Assembly: GCA_002451055.1 (NCBI GenBank)
Contig: DKBD01000188.1
Span: forward strand, 5,246 to 11,375
Direction: 5' to 3'
Source of the DNA: Nitrospira sp. UBA6909
Lineage (GTDB): Bacteria > Nitrospirota > Nitrospiria > Nitrospirales > Nitrospiraceae
Length of the DNA stretch: 6,130 bases
A model generated the notes under the pieces. The model was not told the origin of the DNA. It made no database searches and was given only the letters and a program-made list of their open reading frames with translations. The stretch's first letter is position 1, and every line of letters begins with the position of its first letter. Positions 1-5,752 of the stretch are shown one piece after another. The translations under genes were made by a program, and so were the position numbers.

Positions 1-93
1 ATCGTGGCGGAAGGGCGGCCGGAACAGGTGGCCAAAGTGGCAGGGTCCCAGACGGGACGGTTTCTGTCACAATCTCTCATGCGGCTCAGCTAA
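1..93 (+). CDS. uvrA: UvrA, excinuclease ABC subunit A (C-terminal 30 residues, 5' part outside window)
   Basis: The + strand is open in frame 1 from the window edge to a TAA at 91-93. It encodes a tail containing VAEGRPEQVAKVAGSQTGRFL. This matches the characteristic C-terminus of UvrA: a 'G.P..VA' element, then 'S.TG.FL' and a few variable residues. UvrA is the ATP-binding damage-recognition subunit of the UvrABC nucleotide excision repair complex and acts in the cytoplasm. The ATPase and zinc-binding regions lie outside the window, so integrity cannot be judged. The gene converges on the DUF3422 gene with a 49-bp gap, so the two are not co-transcribed. The call rests on a short but distinctive tail; another ABC-type ATPase ending this way is unlikely. 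Confidence 0.85.
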   Translation: MVAEGRPEQVAKVAGSQTGRFLSQSLMRLS

Positions 94-142
94 GAAATTT
101 ACTCCTGACACCGCTCCCAGCAAATTAGCGGAAGATGCGCGA

Positions 143-1522
143 TTATTCCTCCTGCTTCTCCGCTTTCGCTGCCGGTTGTTCCCCCGCCAGCTTCTTGTGC
201 AGATACTTCCTGCTGAATGTCGTGACCACAAAAGCCAGGGCGATGGCGACCGGCACAAAAATGGCTGACGCCAAATTGTGATTGGCGAGCCAACCCATTT
301 CCGAAAGACCTTTGAAGATGTATCCGGCCAGCCCCGACATATAGTAGGCAATCACGATGACCGACAAACCTTCGACCGTGTGCTGAAGGAGGACTTGACT
401 CTTCGTCGTCTGATCTACGCTTTTGAGAAGCGTGAGGTTCTGTGCCTCGACGATCAGGTTGACGCGGGTGCGGATGATGCTGATGCTCCCTTCAAATCCA
501 TTCCGCAAGGTGTCGATCCGCTTCAACAATTGCTGATACCCCTCGGCCACGCCGGTGATGCCGCTCAATACGTAATCGGACAGAGGCCGGTAGGACTCCA
601 GCGGTTTCTCCGTCAGCGACGCCAGCGTGGAATGCACGATTTTGTCGTAGGGGACCGAGGCAGACAGTTCGAAGTGCAGCTTGCCGGCCATGCGGTTCGT
701 CTTGAGCAAATCTTGCGTCAGGCTGTTCAGCCATCGTTGCAAGGTCTGCGAGTCGGCATGGCCGATATGGTCGGTAATGATCTCACGCTGCTTCAAATGC
801 ACCTGTTCGAACTTATAGACCTGATCAATGGCGGCGGAAAAGAGGGGCTTCTGCATCAACACCAGATGATAGTAGGTTTCGATCCGTACGATGGCATCAA
901 CGATGTCTTTCAGATGCGAAGGATCGGACCGGGACGATCCGGCCGTCACCCAATAGCGTTCTCTCCCATGGTCGTCCGGCGTAAAGCTGGCGATCACGCT
1001 CGTATGCTCATCGAGAATCCGACTCCCGTAGAGCATCGGGCCCGGAAGCAGCGAGCGTAGATAATCGCGCGATGGGAGCGCTTCCGTGGTTAAGATCATA
1101 TCCAAACGGCAGACTTCCGTCCCCAAGACAGTCCCAGGGAATCGATACTCCGGAAAGGTCAGAGGGCCGAACGCGATGTCGTGACGTTCGGGCGAGGGGA
1201 GATGCCACAGCTGGTAGTTGTAATACTCGGTATGGGCTTGCCAGAGGATGATGAGCCGGTCTCCGTTCCGAGCGTCCTTGACCCCGTAGCCGAACGTGTC
1301 ACGCAACACCATGGTCTCCGCTGGAATCTTCAAGGTTTCCAATAGCGACTGGAATTCCGCCCGACTCCCTGGCCGTTGGCTTGGCGGGTCCGCCATGCGG
1401 AACGCCTTGTAATGCACATGCGCGGGCGCCCTCAGCCAATTGGTGAGCGGAATCTGCGGCCGTTCATGCAGTGTTCGCAATAAGCTGTCGGCGCCTCGCT
1501 TCGGCCCTGCCTGCTGATCCAC
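143..1522 (-). CDS. DUF3422 family membrane-anchored protein, function unknown
   Basis: A 459-residue protein that I recognise as the DUF3422 family, which has no established function. Seen in the sequence: an N-terminal 'LHERP' element (about residues 18-22), and a C-terminal block with RTRVNLIVEAQN, then QHTVEGLSVIVIAYYMSGL, which is the family signature. Two hydrophobic segments lie near the end (about 386-403 and 418-436), followed by a charged Lys/Glu-rich tail. There is no signal peptide, so the bulk is probably cytoplasmic and tethered by a C-terminal membrane hairpin. The region before the membrane segments (about 300-380) looks mainly helical. The start is GTG at 1522. An AAAGGAG (1534-1540) lies 11 nt upstream and a closer GAGGA lies at 1526-1530. 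The next Met (residue 43) would remove the conserved LHERP block. The gene follows the lipoprotein stop by 32 bp and is probably the last gene of that operon. I see no T-run terminator after it. Confidence 0.88.
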   Translation of the reverse strand: MDQQAGPKRGADSLLRTLHERPQIPLTNWLRAPAHVHYKAFRMADPPSQRPGSRAEFQSLLETLKIPAETMVLRDTFGYGVKDARNGDRLIILWQAHTEYYNYQLWHLPSPERHDIAFGPLTFPEYRFPGTVLGTEVCRLDMILTTEALPSRDYLRSLLPGPMLYGSRILDEHTSVIASFTPDDHGRERYWVTAGSSRSDPSHLKDIVDAIVRIETYYHLVLMQKPLFSAAIDQVYKFEQVHLKQREIITDHIGHADSQTLQRWLNSLTQDLLKTNRMAGKLHFELSASVPYDKIVHSTLASLTEKPLESYRPLSDYVLSGITGVAEGYQQLLKRIDTLRNGFEGSISIIRTRVNLIVEAQNLTLLKSVDQTTKSQVLLQHTVEGLSVIVIAYYMSGLAGYIFKGLSEMGWLANHNLASAIFVPVAIALAFVVTTFSRKYLHKKLAGEQPAAKAEKQEE

Positions 1523-1554
1523 GTGTCCTCTTGCTCCTTTACAAAAGTGTCGTC

Positions 1555-2784
1555 CTACAATCCCGGCCGTTTTTCCGCAGTCATCCGCATTTCGAGAGAT
1601 CGATCCGCCCTCATGACATCCAACTGCAAGGTCTGTCCCACGTCAACCCGACAGAGCCGCTTCGCATCACGATCTGTCTTGACCCCTGACAGCGGCGCAC
1701 CGTTGCACGCCAGGACATGATCACCGACTTTGAGACCGGCCTTTTCAGCCGGCAAACCACTCCGCAGTTCCCTCACCAGGTAGAATTTCGCTCCCCGTTC
1801 TTCCTGCAACACCCAGTTCACGCCGATATGACCGGACCCCAGCAAGCCGGCCTGCGCTGCGAACAGCGTGAGAATTCGGTGGGTAATCAAGCGGGCGGAG
1901 CTCTCCGGATTGTCGTTCGTCGGATCGGTCAGATGCCCTTGTCCACTGAACAGGAGCCGGCCCGTTTCAACATCGATCATCCGCAAGGACAGCGATACAC
2001 TGTTGGTACGTTCCTGCTGACGCCGTTCCCACTGCTGCACTTCTCCCACAACGATGGCTTCCGCGCCGACCAATTTTCCTACCTCCAGGGCATTGGTATC
2101 GTCGGCATGGGTGAGTTGAATGATCTGCTCTTGCAACACATCATCCAGCTGTGCCCGCTCGACCATATTCATATCGAGATCCAGCATCAGAGTGGTGACG
2201 ATACCCGCCACACGGGATCCGGTTCCCGGCGCACCGGCTGCGTCTTCAAAGACCATGACCGCCATGGTCCGATACTGTCCAATCGTCCCAGAATCGATGG
2301 GCCCCTTTCCCGACACCACCGGCTCCGGCCTGCCGCCCGCCCCCCCGGCGGTGGCGCAGACTCGCCGCCGTTGCATGATGGCTGACGGCTGGCCCCAAGC
2401 GCAGAGTTCATTGTCGATCAGAACGACATGGTGCGGGTACTCACGCTGATCGGACCAGAGATTTGTAAAGGGATAAAGAAGACAGCCGCCGATCCACACG
2501 GAGAATGGACAAAATCCCAGCTCATACAACCATTGGTTTCTGGCTGTCAGCGAATATTCCCAGATCAACATCCGCCCATCGTCCCTCACCACGCGATCCG
2601 GATGCCCGATCTGATCGATCACTTGCGCCTTGGTCATGGGAACGGCAAGCCGGTCCAGCTTGGCCTCCGACTTGATGATGGTGTACCCGACGCCGCAACC
2701 CATCACCACCGTTGTCAGCGCCATCGCCGCGGCAACACGCAAAACCGGGACAATCCAGACTATGCGGCTCCAGGTGGATTGCAT
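1555..2784 (-). CDS. Predicted lipoprotein with BamE/SmpA-like, CsgG-like and PDZ domains
   Basis: A 409-residue protein. The N-terminus has a basic and hydrophobic signal sequence ending in a lipobox-like V-M-G-C, with the lipidated Cys at residue 30. Residues about 43-78 resemble the BamE/SmpA fold ('MTKAQVIDQIGHPDRV' then 'LIWEY'). A hydrophobic, aromatic stretch with several Cys follows (85-130), then a Gly-rich linker (147-161). Residues about 171-312 look like the CsgG/TolB-like lipoprotein fold ('MAVMVFED', 'VERAQLDDVLQEQ', 'GKLVGAEAIVVGEV', 'SLRMIDVETGRLLFSG'). Residues about 330-404 form a PDZ domain ('GLPAEKAGLKVGDHVLACNG'). It probably sits in the periplasm on an outer or inner membrane. 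A role in envelope assembly or secretion is inference. The ATG at 2784 has only a weak GGAG 15 nt upstream, but it gives a complete signal peptide; the next Met (residue 21) would not. Confidence 0.78.
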   Translation of the reverse strand: MQSTWSRIVWIVPVLRVAAAMALTTVVMGCGVGYTIIKSEAKLDRLAVPMTKAQVIDQIGHPDRVVRDDGRMLIWEYSLTARNQWLYELGFCPFSVWIGGCLLYPFTNLWSDQREYPHHVVLIDNELCAWGQPSAIMQRRRVCATAGGAGGRPEPVVSGKGPIDSGTIGQYRTMAVMVFEDAAGAPGTGSRVAGIVTTLMLDLDMNMVERAQLDDVLQEQIIQLTHADDTNALEVGKLVGAEAIVVGEVQQWERRQQERTNSVSLSLRMIDVETGRLLFSGQGHLTDPTNDNPESSARLITHRILTLFAAQAGLLGSGHIGVNWVLQEERGAKFYLVRELRSGLPAEKAGLKVGDHVLACNGAPLSGVKTDRDAKRLCRVDVGQTLQLDVMRADRSLEMRMTAEKRPGL

Positions 2785-2852
2785 GGGAAGAGGGTAACAC
2801 TCCGCATCTTTATTTGCGAGATACGAGATGCGCTTTCCCAGAAACCGGGGGG

Positions 2853-3413
2853 CTAATTACAGGAGGGATCGAACGGCATCTCCGCGTAAGGCTGATGGGC
2901 TTCGCCAAGGGTGAGCACCAGGTCTCGCCAGACCAACGACGGATCTTTTTCAAACACCCACGCGGGGTCGGCGGGGACCAGGATCCATGAACCGGTTCCC
3001 ATCTCGCCCTCGAGTTGACCGGGCCCCCATCCGGAGTAGCCGAGATATGCGCGAAACGATTCTTGACCGCCGGCACTGGTAAGAATACGCTCCACCATGC
3101 TCATATCACCGCCGAGACAGACGCCGTCGAACACATGATGGGCGTTCTCCGGAATCTCGCTGCCCCGATAGAGCAGCATGACTTGATTCGTCTGTACCGG
3201 CCCTCCGGCATACAGAACATGGCCGGCTCCTTCGATAATCGGCACCTGCGGCAAGGCTTCTGATATAGACATGGCTGTCGGGCGGTTGACCACGACTCCC
3301 AAGGCGCCCTCTGGACCGTGAACACACAGCAACACCACGGTCTGGCGAAAATTCGGATCACGCAAGCTTGGCGCTGCGACGAGAAAGATGCCTTTGTTGA
3401 GTTGAAGATCCAC
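2853..3413 (-). CDS. yqgE: YqgE/AlgH family protein (UPF0301)
   Basis: A 186-residue protein of the YqgE/AlgH family, a normal full length for it. Seen: KGIFLVAAPSLRDPNF (7-22), HGPEGALGVVVNRP (32-45), YAGGPVQ (68-74), and RAYLGYSGWGPGQLEGE (121-137), all family hallmarks. There is no signal peptide or membrane segment, so it is cytoplasmic. The biochemical role is not established. AlgH was named from alginate regulation in Pseudomonas, but that function should not be carried over here. The start is GTG at 3413 with an AGGA (3421-3424) 7 nt upstream; it places the conserved 'KGIFLVA' at the usual distance from the N-terminus. The gene lies 90 bp after the hydrolase gene and 68 bp before the lipoprotein gene, consistent with one operon. 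A GC-rich hairpin directly precedes the ribosome binding site and is listed separately. Confidence 0.93.
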   Translation of the reverse strand: MDLQLNKGIFLVAAPSLRDPNFRQTVVLLCVHGPEGALGVVVNRPTAMSISEALPQVPIIEGAGHVLYAGGPVQTNQVMLLYRGSEIPENAHHVFDGVCLGGDMSMVERILTSAGGQESFRAYLGYSGWGPGQLEGEMGTGSWILVPADPAWVFEKDPSLVWRDLVLTLGEAHQPYAEMPFDPSCN

Positions 3414-3427
3414 GTACGAATCCTACC

Positions 3428-3452
3428 GCGCTTGCCGGCCTTGCGCAAGCGC
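3428..3452 (-). promoter_or_regulatory. GC-rich inverted repeat in the yqgE leader
   Basis: Arms GCGCTTGC (3428-3435) and GCAAGCGC (3445-3452) are perfect 8-bp complements around a 9-nt loop. In the minus-strand transcript the hairpin ends 3 nt before the AGGA ribosome binding site of yqgE. No T-run follows, so it is not an intrinsic terminator. It could affect translation, mRNA processing or stability between the hydrolase and yqgE. The structure is seen; its function is a guess. Confidence 0.4.
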
Positions 3453-3503
3453 ATCCGCTGAGCCTCAGCCTCCTCAGGAAATGAACCGAACCTTACAGGA
3501 ATC

Positions 3504-4295
3504 TTACAGGTTGTACAGCTCCGCCCGGCGGTCGCGAAGCAGATCATTGTAGGGGTTCAGGCTCTTGTTCCGGGCTTCGGCCGGATCGATGTCGATGACG
3601 GCGAGGTCTTCCTGATCGCGGGACGCCCGATACCGAATAACACCCTTGGGCGTGACGATTTCGCTATTGCCGATATACGTCAGCCGACCTTTCCCTCCGC
3701 GGGCCTCGTTACCGATCCGATTACAAGTGATGGCGAAGACTCGATTCTCCAGGCATCGCACCGGCATGGAATCCGGGCAATTTGGCAGTACGAGGTTGGA
3801 CGGATGGCAGATAATGTCCGCCCCTAAAATGGCCAGCGAGCGGGCTGCTTCCGGGTAATACCAATCAAAACAAATCATCACGCCGATCTTCGCCGTGCCG
3901 ATGTCCCAGACCTGAAATCCGGAATCGCCCGGCGTAAACAACAGCGTCTCTTCGAAAAAGAGATGTGTCTTGCGATAACACCCAAGAAACCCGGAAGGCC
4001 CCACGACGACGGCGGAGTTATAGCACCGTGCTCCGGCCTTTTCCGGGAGACCGGCGACAATGTGCATCCGGCGCCGTTTGGCCACCTCCATCAAGCGGCG
4101 AACGGTCGGTCCGTCAGGCACCGGCTCGGCAAGCCGATGCACCTCCTCCTGCGACACGAATTGGTATCCCGACGCAAAGAGTTCCGGCAGCACGATCAGG
4201 TCAGATTCCGCCTGTTCCAATTTTTGCGCCACCGCATCGAGATTTGTCTCCACTTCCCCGAAGACCGGATCGAATTGAAAAAACCCGACTCGCAT
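3504..4295 (-). CDS. Carbon-nitrogen hydrolase (nitrilase superfamily), probable amidase
   Basis: A 263-residue cytoplasmic enzyme of the nitrilase/carbon-nitrogen hydrolase superfamily, which hydrolyses amide-type C-N bonds through a Glu-Lys-Cys triad. The triad is visible: Glu38 in LPELFASGY, Lys109 in YRKTHLFFEE, and Cys142 in ICFDWYYPE. Further family features are GLPEK (82-86), YNSAVVVGPSG (92-102), the HPSNLVLPN block, IGNSEIVTPKG, and the C-terminal DRRAELY. The length is typical for a single-domain member. The 'CFDW' context is like several aliphatic or stereoselective amidases, but the substrate cannot be read from sequence. The ATG at 4295 has an AAGGGA (4306-4311) 10 nt upstream and starts the protein at the usual 'MRVGFFQFDP'. 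An intrinsic terminator of the preceding gene lies just upstream. The stop is flanked by a 7-bp direct repeat, TTACAGG, at 3493-3499 and 3504-3510. Confidence 0.9.
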   Translation of the reverse strand: MRVGFFQFDPVFGEVETNLDAVAQKLEQAESDLIVLPELFASGYQFVSQEEVHRLAEPVPDGPTVRRLMEVAKRRRMHIVAGLPEKAGARCYNSAVVVGPSGFLGCYRKTHLFFEETLLFTPGDSGFQVWDIGTAKIGVMICFDWYYPEAARSLAILGADIICHPSNLVLPNCPDSMPVRCLENRVFAITCNRIGNEARGGKGRLTYIGNSEIVTPKGVIRYRASRDQEDLAVIDIDPAEARNKSLNPYNDLLRDRRAELYNL

Positions 4296-4316
4296 GGAAT
4301 GCGCTTCCCTTCAGAC

Positions 4317-4350
4317 AAAAACGGACAGGGGGGGGATACCCCCTGTCCGT
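4317..4350 (-). terminator. Strong Rho-independent terminator of the smbP-like gene
   Basis: A perfect 12-bp stem: ACGGACAGGGGG (4321-4332) pairs with CCCCCTGTCCGT (4339-4350) around a 6-nt loop. On the minus strand it is followed by a run of five T (4321 down to 4317). It lies 45 bp after the stop of the SmbP-like gene. On the + strand no T-run follows, so it works in one direction. A smaller 6-bp hairpin (4364-4378, GCTGTC/GACAGC) lies between the gene and the terminator. The T-run ends 5 nt before the hydrolase ribosome binding site. Confidence 0.88.
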
Positions 4351-4395
4351 TCCAATAGTCCAAGCTGTCAGCGACAGCCTCTATTTGTTCATCCG

Positions 4396-4743
4396 TTACT
4401 TGACTTCCGCCAGATGGGTCGCAGCGCCTTCAGCGTGTTCAGTGCATGCATCGGCATGCCCGGCCTTGCCATGCTTGACGGCTTCACTCAGATGCTTGAC
4501 GCCTTCCTCCATATGCGGATTTTTCACGCCGGAACCCTTCGCATGCTTGAGGGCTTCTTCCGCATGTTGGACACAGGCATCCGCATGGCCTTCTTTCCCA
4601 TGCGACGCGGCGCCTCTCGCATGCTCGACCGCTTCATCAAGATGTTTGTTGCCCGCGAGCGCCAGTCCGCTCAACATTGGCATACCGACAAGCGCCCCGA
4701 CTGCGGCCAGAACCAATGCGCCTCGATTAACCTTCGTCATCAT
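4396..4743 (-). CDS. smbP: SmbP-like small periplasmic metal-binding protein, His-rich
   Basis: A 115-residue protein resembling SmbP, the small copper-binding periplasmic protein first described in Nitrosomonas europaea. A signal peptide (basic start, hydrophobic 9-29) ends at A-L-A, with cleavage predicted after residue 30. The mature part has 12 His in an Ala/Glu/Lys-rich helical pattern: 34, 41, 48, 53, 60, 67, then 77, 84, 91, 96, 103, 110. The spacing is 7-7-5-7-7 in both halves, which suits His on one face of helices. Each half has one Cys (57 and 100) in HADAC. Inferred role: periplasmic binding of Cu or other divalent metals. The start was set at ATG 4743 because GGAGGAGG (4748-4755) precedes it; the ATG at 4740 is equally possible. 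A longer frame from a TTG at 4770 would put this ribosome binding site inside the gene. A strong terminator follows. The symbol reflects similarity, not proven orthology. Confidence 0.85.
   Translation of the reverse strand: MMTKVNRGALVLAAVGALVGMPMLSGLALAGNKHLDEAVEHARGAASHGKEGHADACVQHAEEALKHAKGSGVKNPHMEEGVKHLSEAVKHGKAGHADACTEHAEGAATHLAEVK
4414..4644 (-). repeat. Two-copy internal repeat within the smbP-like gene
   Basis: The mature protein consists of two 34-residue units: 4543-4644 (residues 34-67) and 4414-4515 (residues 77-110), joined by a 9-residue linker with GSGVKNP. By hand alignment 19 of 34 positions are identical without gaps, including all six His, the Cys and the HADAC block. 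This indicates an internal duplication of a helical hairpin. Confidence 0.8.
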
Positions 4744-4747
4744 CGTG

Positions 4748-4755
4748 CCTCCTCC
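4748..4755 (-). promoter_or_regulatory. Ribosome binding site of the smbP-like gene
   Basis: GGAGGAGG on the minus strand is a double Shine-Dalgarno core. The first GGAGG is 7 nt from the ATG at 4743, and the second is 7 nt from the adjacent ATG at 4740. It decides the start against the upstream in-frame TTG at 4770 and suggests high translation. Confidence 0.8.
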
Positions 4756-4798
4756 ATGGTTAGAATTCAATGCTCATGCAGAGTCAGCTTAATCCTTC

Positions 4799-4824
4799 GT
4801 GCACTTTGCACAGCCTTGCACAGC
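4799..4824. promoter_or_regulatory. TGCAC repeat cluster upstream of the smbP-like gene (possible operator)
   Basis: The 94-bp gap between the sulfurtransferase stop and the smbP-like start has two direct copies of TTGCACAGC (4806-4814 and 4816-4824), spaced exactly 10 bp, about one helical turn. The first also forms an inverted repeat, GTGCA-N3-TGCAC (4799-4811). Such phasing is common in operators. I could not assign convincing -35 and -10 boxes nearby, so the regulatory role is speculative. The rest of the gap shows nothing recognisable. Confidence 0.3.
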
Positions 4825-4837
4825 GTGCCAAACCCTG

Positions 4838-5716
4838 TCAAGAAGGCCTGGCGGCCTGGTCAAGCCCGAGGATCTTCTGCAATCCGCGAAAGTCTTTCTC
4901 GACCGGACAGGCGAAGTCCCGGCTCCATTCCCACCAGGATCCCGGATAATTTCTGATCTTTTGATATCCTGCCAGTTTGAGAATGAAATAGAGCCATGCC
5001 GATCGAACCCCTCCGGTACAGTAGCAAATCAGCTCCTGATCGCTCTGGATGCCTTTGTCTTCCAACATCTCCTTGATCACATCCAAATCCTTGATCGTCG
5101 CATCCTTATTCAAAAATCCGTTCCAGGCCACATGAATCGCCGACGGAATGTGCCCTGGACGGGGAATGCCGGAGATTTCCTTACCCAGATACTCTTCAAG
5201 GCTCCGCGCATCCAGAACAACCGTCTGATCGTGCGGGGCCCGCACGATCATCTTCAGATCGTCCTTCGAAATCGTCAAAGTCTTCACCGGCTGGGCATTG
5301 AACGTGGCGACCGCAGGCGACGCAGGTCCATGCTCGAACGGACGTTTTTCTGCCGTCCACTTGACCCATCCCCCGTCGAGAATGCGCACGTTTTTATGGC
5401 CCAGATATTCCAGCATCCAAAACATCCGACCTTCGTCACCCCAGTTGTCGAAAGGATTGGAATAGATCACCACCTCGGTCTCGTTGCCGACACCGAGGGC
5501 GCCGAGTCGCCGTTCAATCTGCGCCAGATCCGGATTCAATAGACCCTTCGGTACGGCATTCGGGTCGCTGTACTCGTGCCAAGTGGAATGGACGGCGCCT
5601 GGGATATGTCCGCCGAATTCATAGGCGGCCCTGCCGCGTACGTCGATCACGACCAGACCCGGCGCGCCTAGCCGACTCTGCAATGTGTCCGTCTCAATCA
5701 ACAAGGGGTGATTCAT
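4838..5716 (-). CDS. Sulfurtransferase with two rhodanese domains
   Basis: A 292-residue protein from the chosen start, with two rhodanese domains as in thiosulfate or 3-mercaptopyruvate sulfurtransferases. Numbered from the upstream ATG at 5737, domain 1 spans about 12-132 (VVIDVRGRAAYEFGGHIPGA, LDGGWVKW). Domain 2 spans about 155-285 (VVLDARSLEEY, GHIPSAIHVAW, YPGSWWEWS). The catalytic loop is in domain 2: Cys240 in CTGGVRS, which fits Cys-x-x-Gly-x-Arg. Domain 1 has SNPFDNWGDEGR at that position without Cys, so it should be inactive, as usual for the family. The CTGGVR loop is not the standard CGSGVTA of mercaptopyruvate enzymes and fits a thiosulfate-type enzyme better, but the donor is uncertain. 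No clear signal peptide is present, so it is probably cytoplasmic. I prefer ATG 5716 because AAGGA (5722-5726) lies 5 nt upstream; ATG 5737 has no clear site. A 25-bp palindrome lies in the coding sequence. Confidence 0.92.
   Translation of the reverse strand: MNHPLLIETDTLQSRLGAPGLVVIDVRGRAAYEFGGHIPGAVHSTWHEYSDPNAVPKGLLNPDLAQIERRLGALGVGNETEVVIYSNPFDNWGDEGRMFWMLEYLGHKNVRILDGGWVKWTAEKRPFEHGPASPAVATFNAQPVKTLTISKDDLKMIVRAPHDQTVVLDARSLEEYLGKEISGIPRPGHIPSAIHVAWNGFLNKDATIKDLDVIKEMLEDKGIQSDQELICYCTGGVRSAWLYFILKLAGYQKIRNYPGSWWEWSRDFACPVEKDFRGLQKILGLDQAARPS
5226..5250. repeat. 25-bp near-perfect palindrome inside the sulfurtransferase gene
   Basis: Arms TGATCGTGCGGG (5226-5237) and CCCGCACGATCA (5239-5250) are exact 12-bp complements around a single central G. 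It encodes M-I-V-R-A-P-H-D-Q at the start of the second rhodanese domain. No T-run follows on either strand, so it is not a terminator. I saw no second copy in the window. Confidence 0.85.
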
Positions 5717-5752
5717 AACATTCCTTACATACGACATACGCGCAGAGAGCTG

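Noticed and set aside
94..142. A possible bidirectional terminator between uvrA and the DUF3422 gene (CCGCT 111-115 / AGCGG 127-131).
   Set aside because: The stem is only 5 bp with an 11-nt loop, and no T-run follows on either strand.
278..1060. A 260-codon open frame on the + strand.
   Set aside because: It is antisense to the well-supported DUF3422 gene. Its translation has no recognisable domain, and long antisense frames are common in GC-rich genes.
2803..2832. An inverted repeat CGCATCT/AGATGCG in the gap upstream of the lipoprotein gene.
   Set aside because: The arms are 7 bp around a 16-nt loop with no T-run. It overlaps the weak GGAG, but it is too weak to call a regulatory element.
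3493..3510. A direct repeat of TTACAGG at the hydrolase stop codon.
   Set aside because: Two 7-bp copies 11 bp apart are easily explained by chance or a small duplication. The reading frame and the family's normal C-terminus are intact.
4768..4770. A TTG start giving a longer 124-residue smbP-like protein.
   Set aside because: It would place the strong GGAGGAGG inside the coding region and add nine residues before an otherwise normal signal peptide.
4815..4831. A sigma-54-like element (TGGCAC followed by TGCA) on the minus strand upstream of smbP.
   Set aside because: The GG-to-GC distance is 10 nt instead of the required 12, so it does not fit a -24/-12 promoter.
3965..4956. Overlapping + strand open frames (3965-4792 and 4294-4956).
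   Set aside because: They run antisense through the hydrolase start, the terminator and the smbP-like gene. The translations are low-complexity mirrors of the His/Ala-rich repeats with no family resemblance.
4799..5542. A 247-codon + strand open frame.
   Set aside because: It is antisense to the sulfurtransferase, whose two rhodanese domains and active-site loop are unambiguous on the minus strand.
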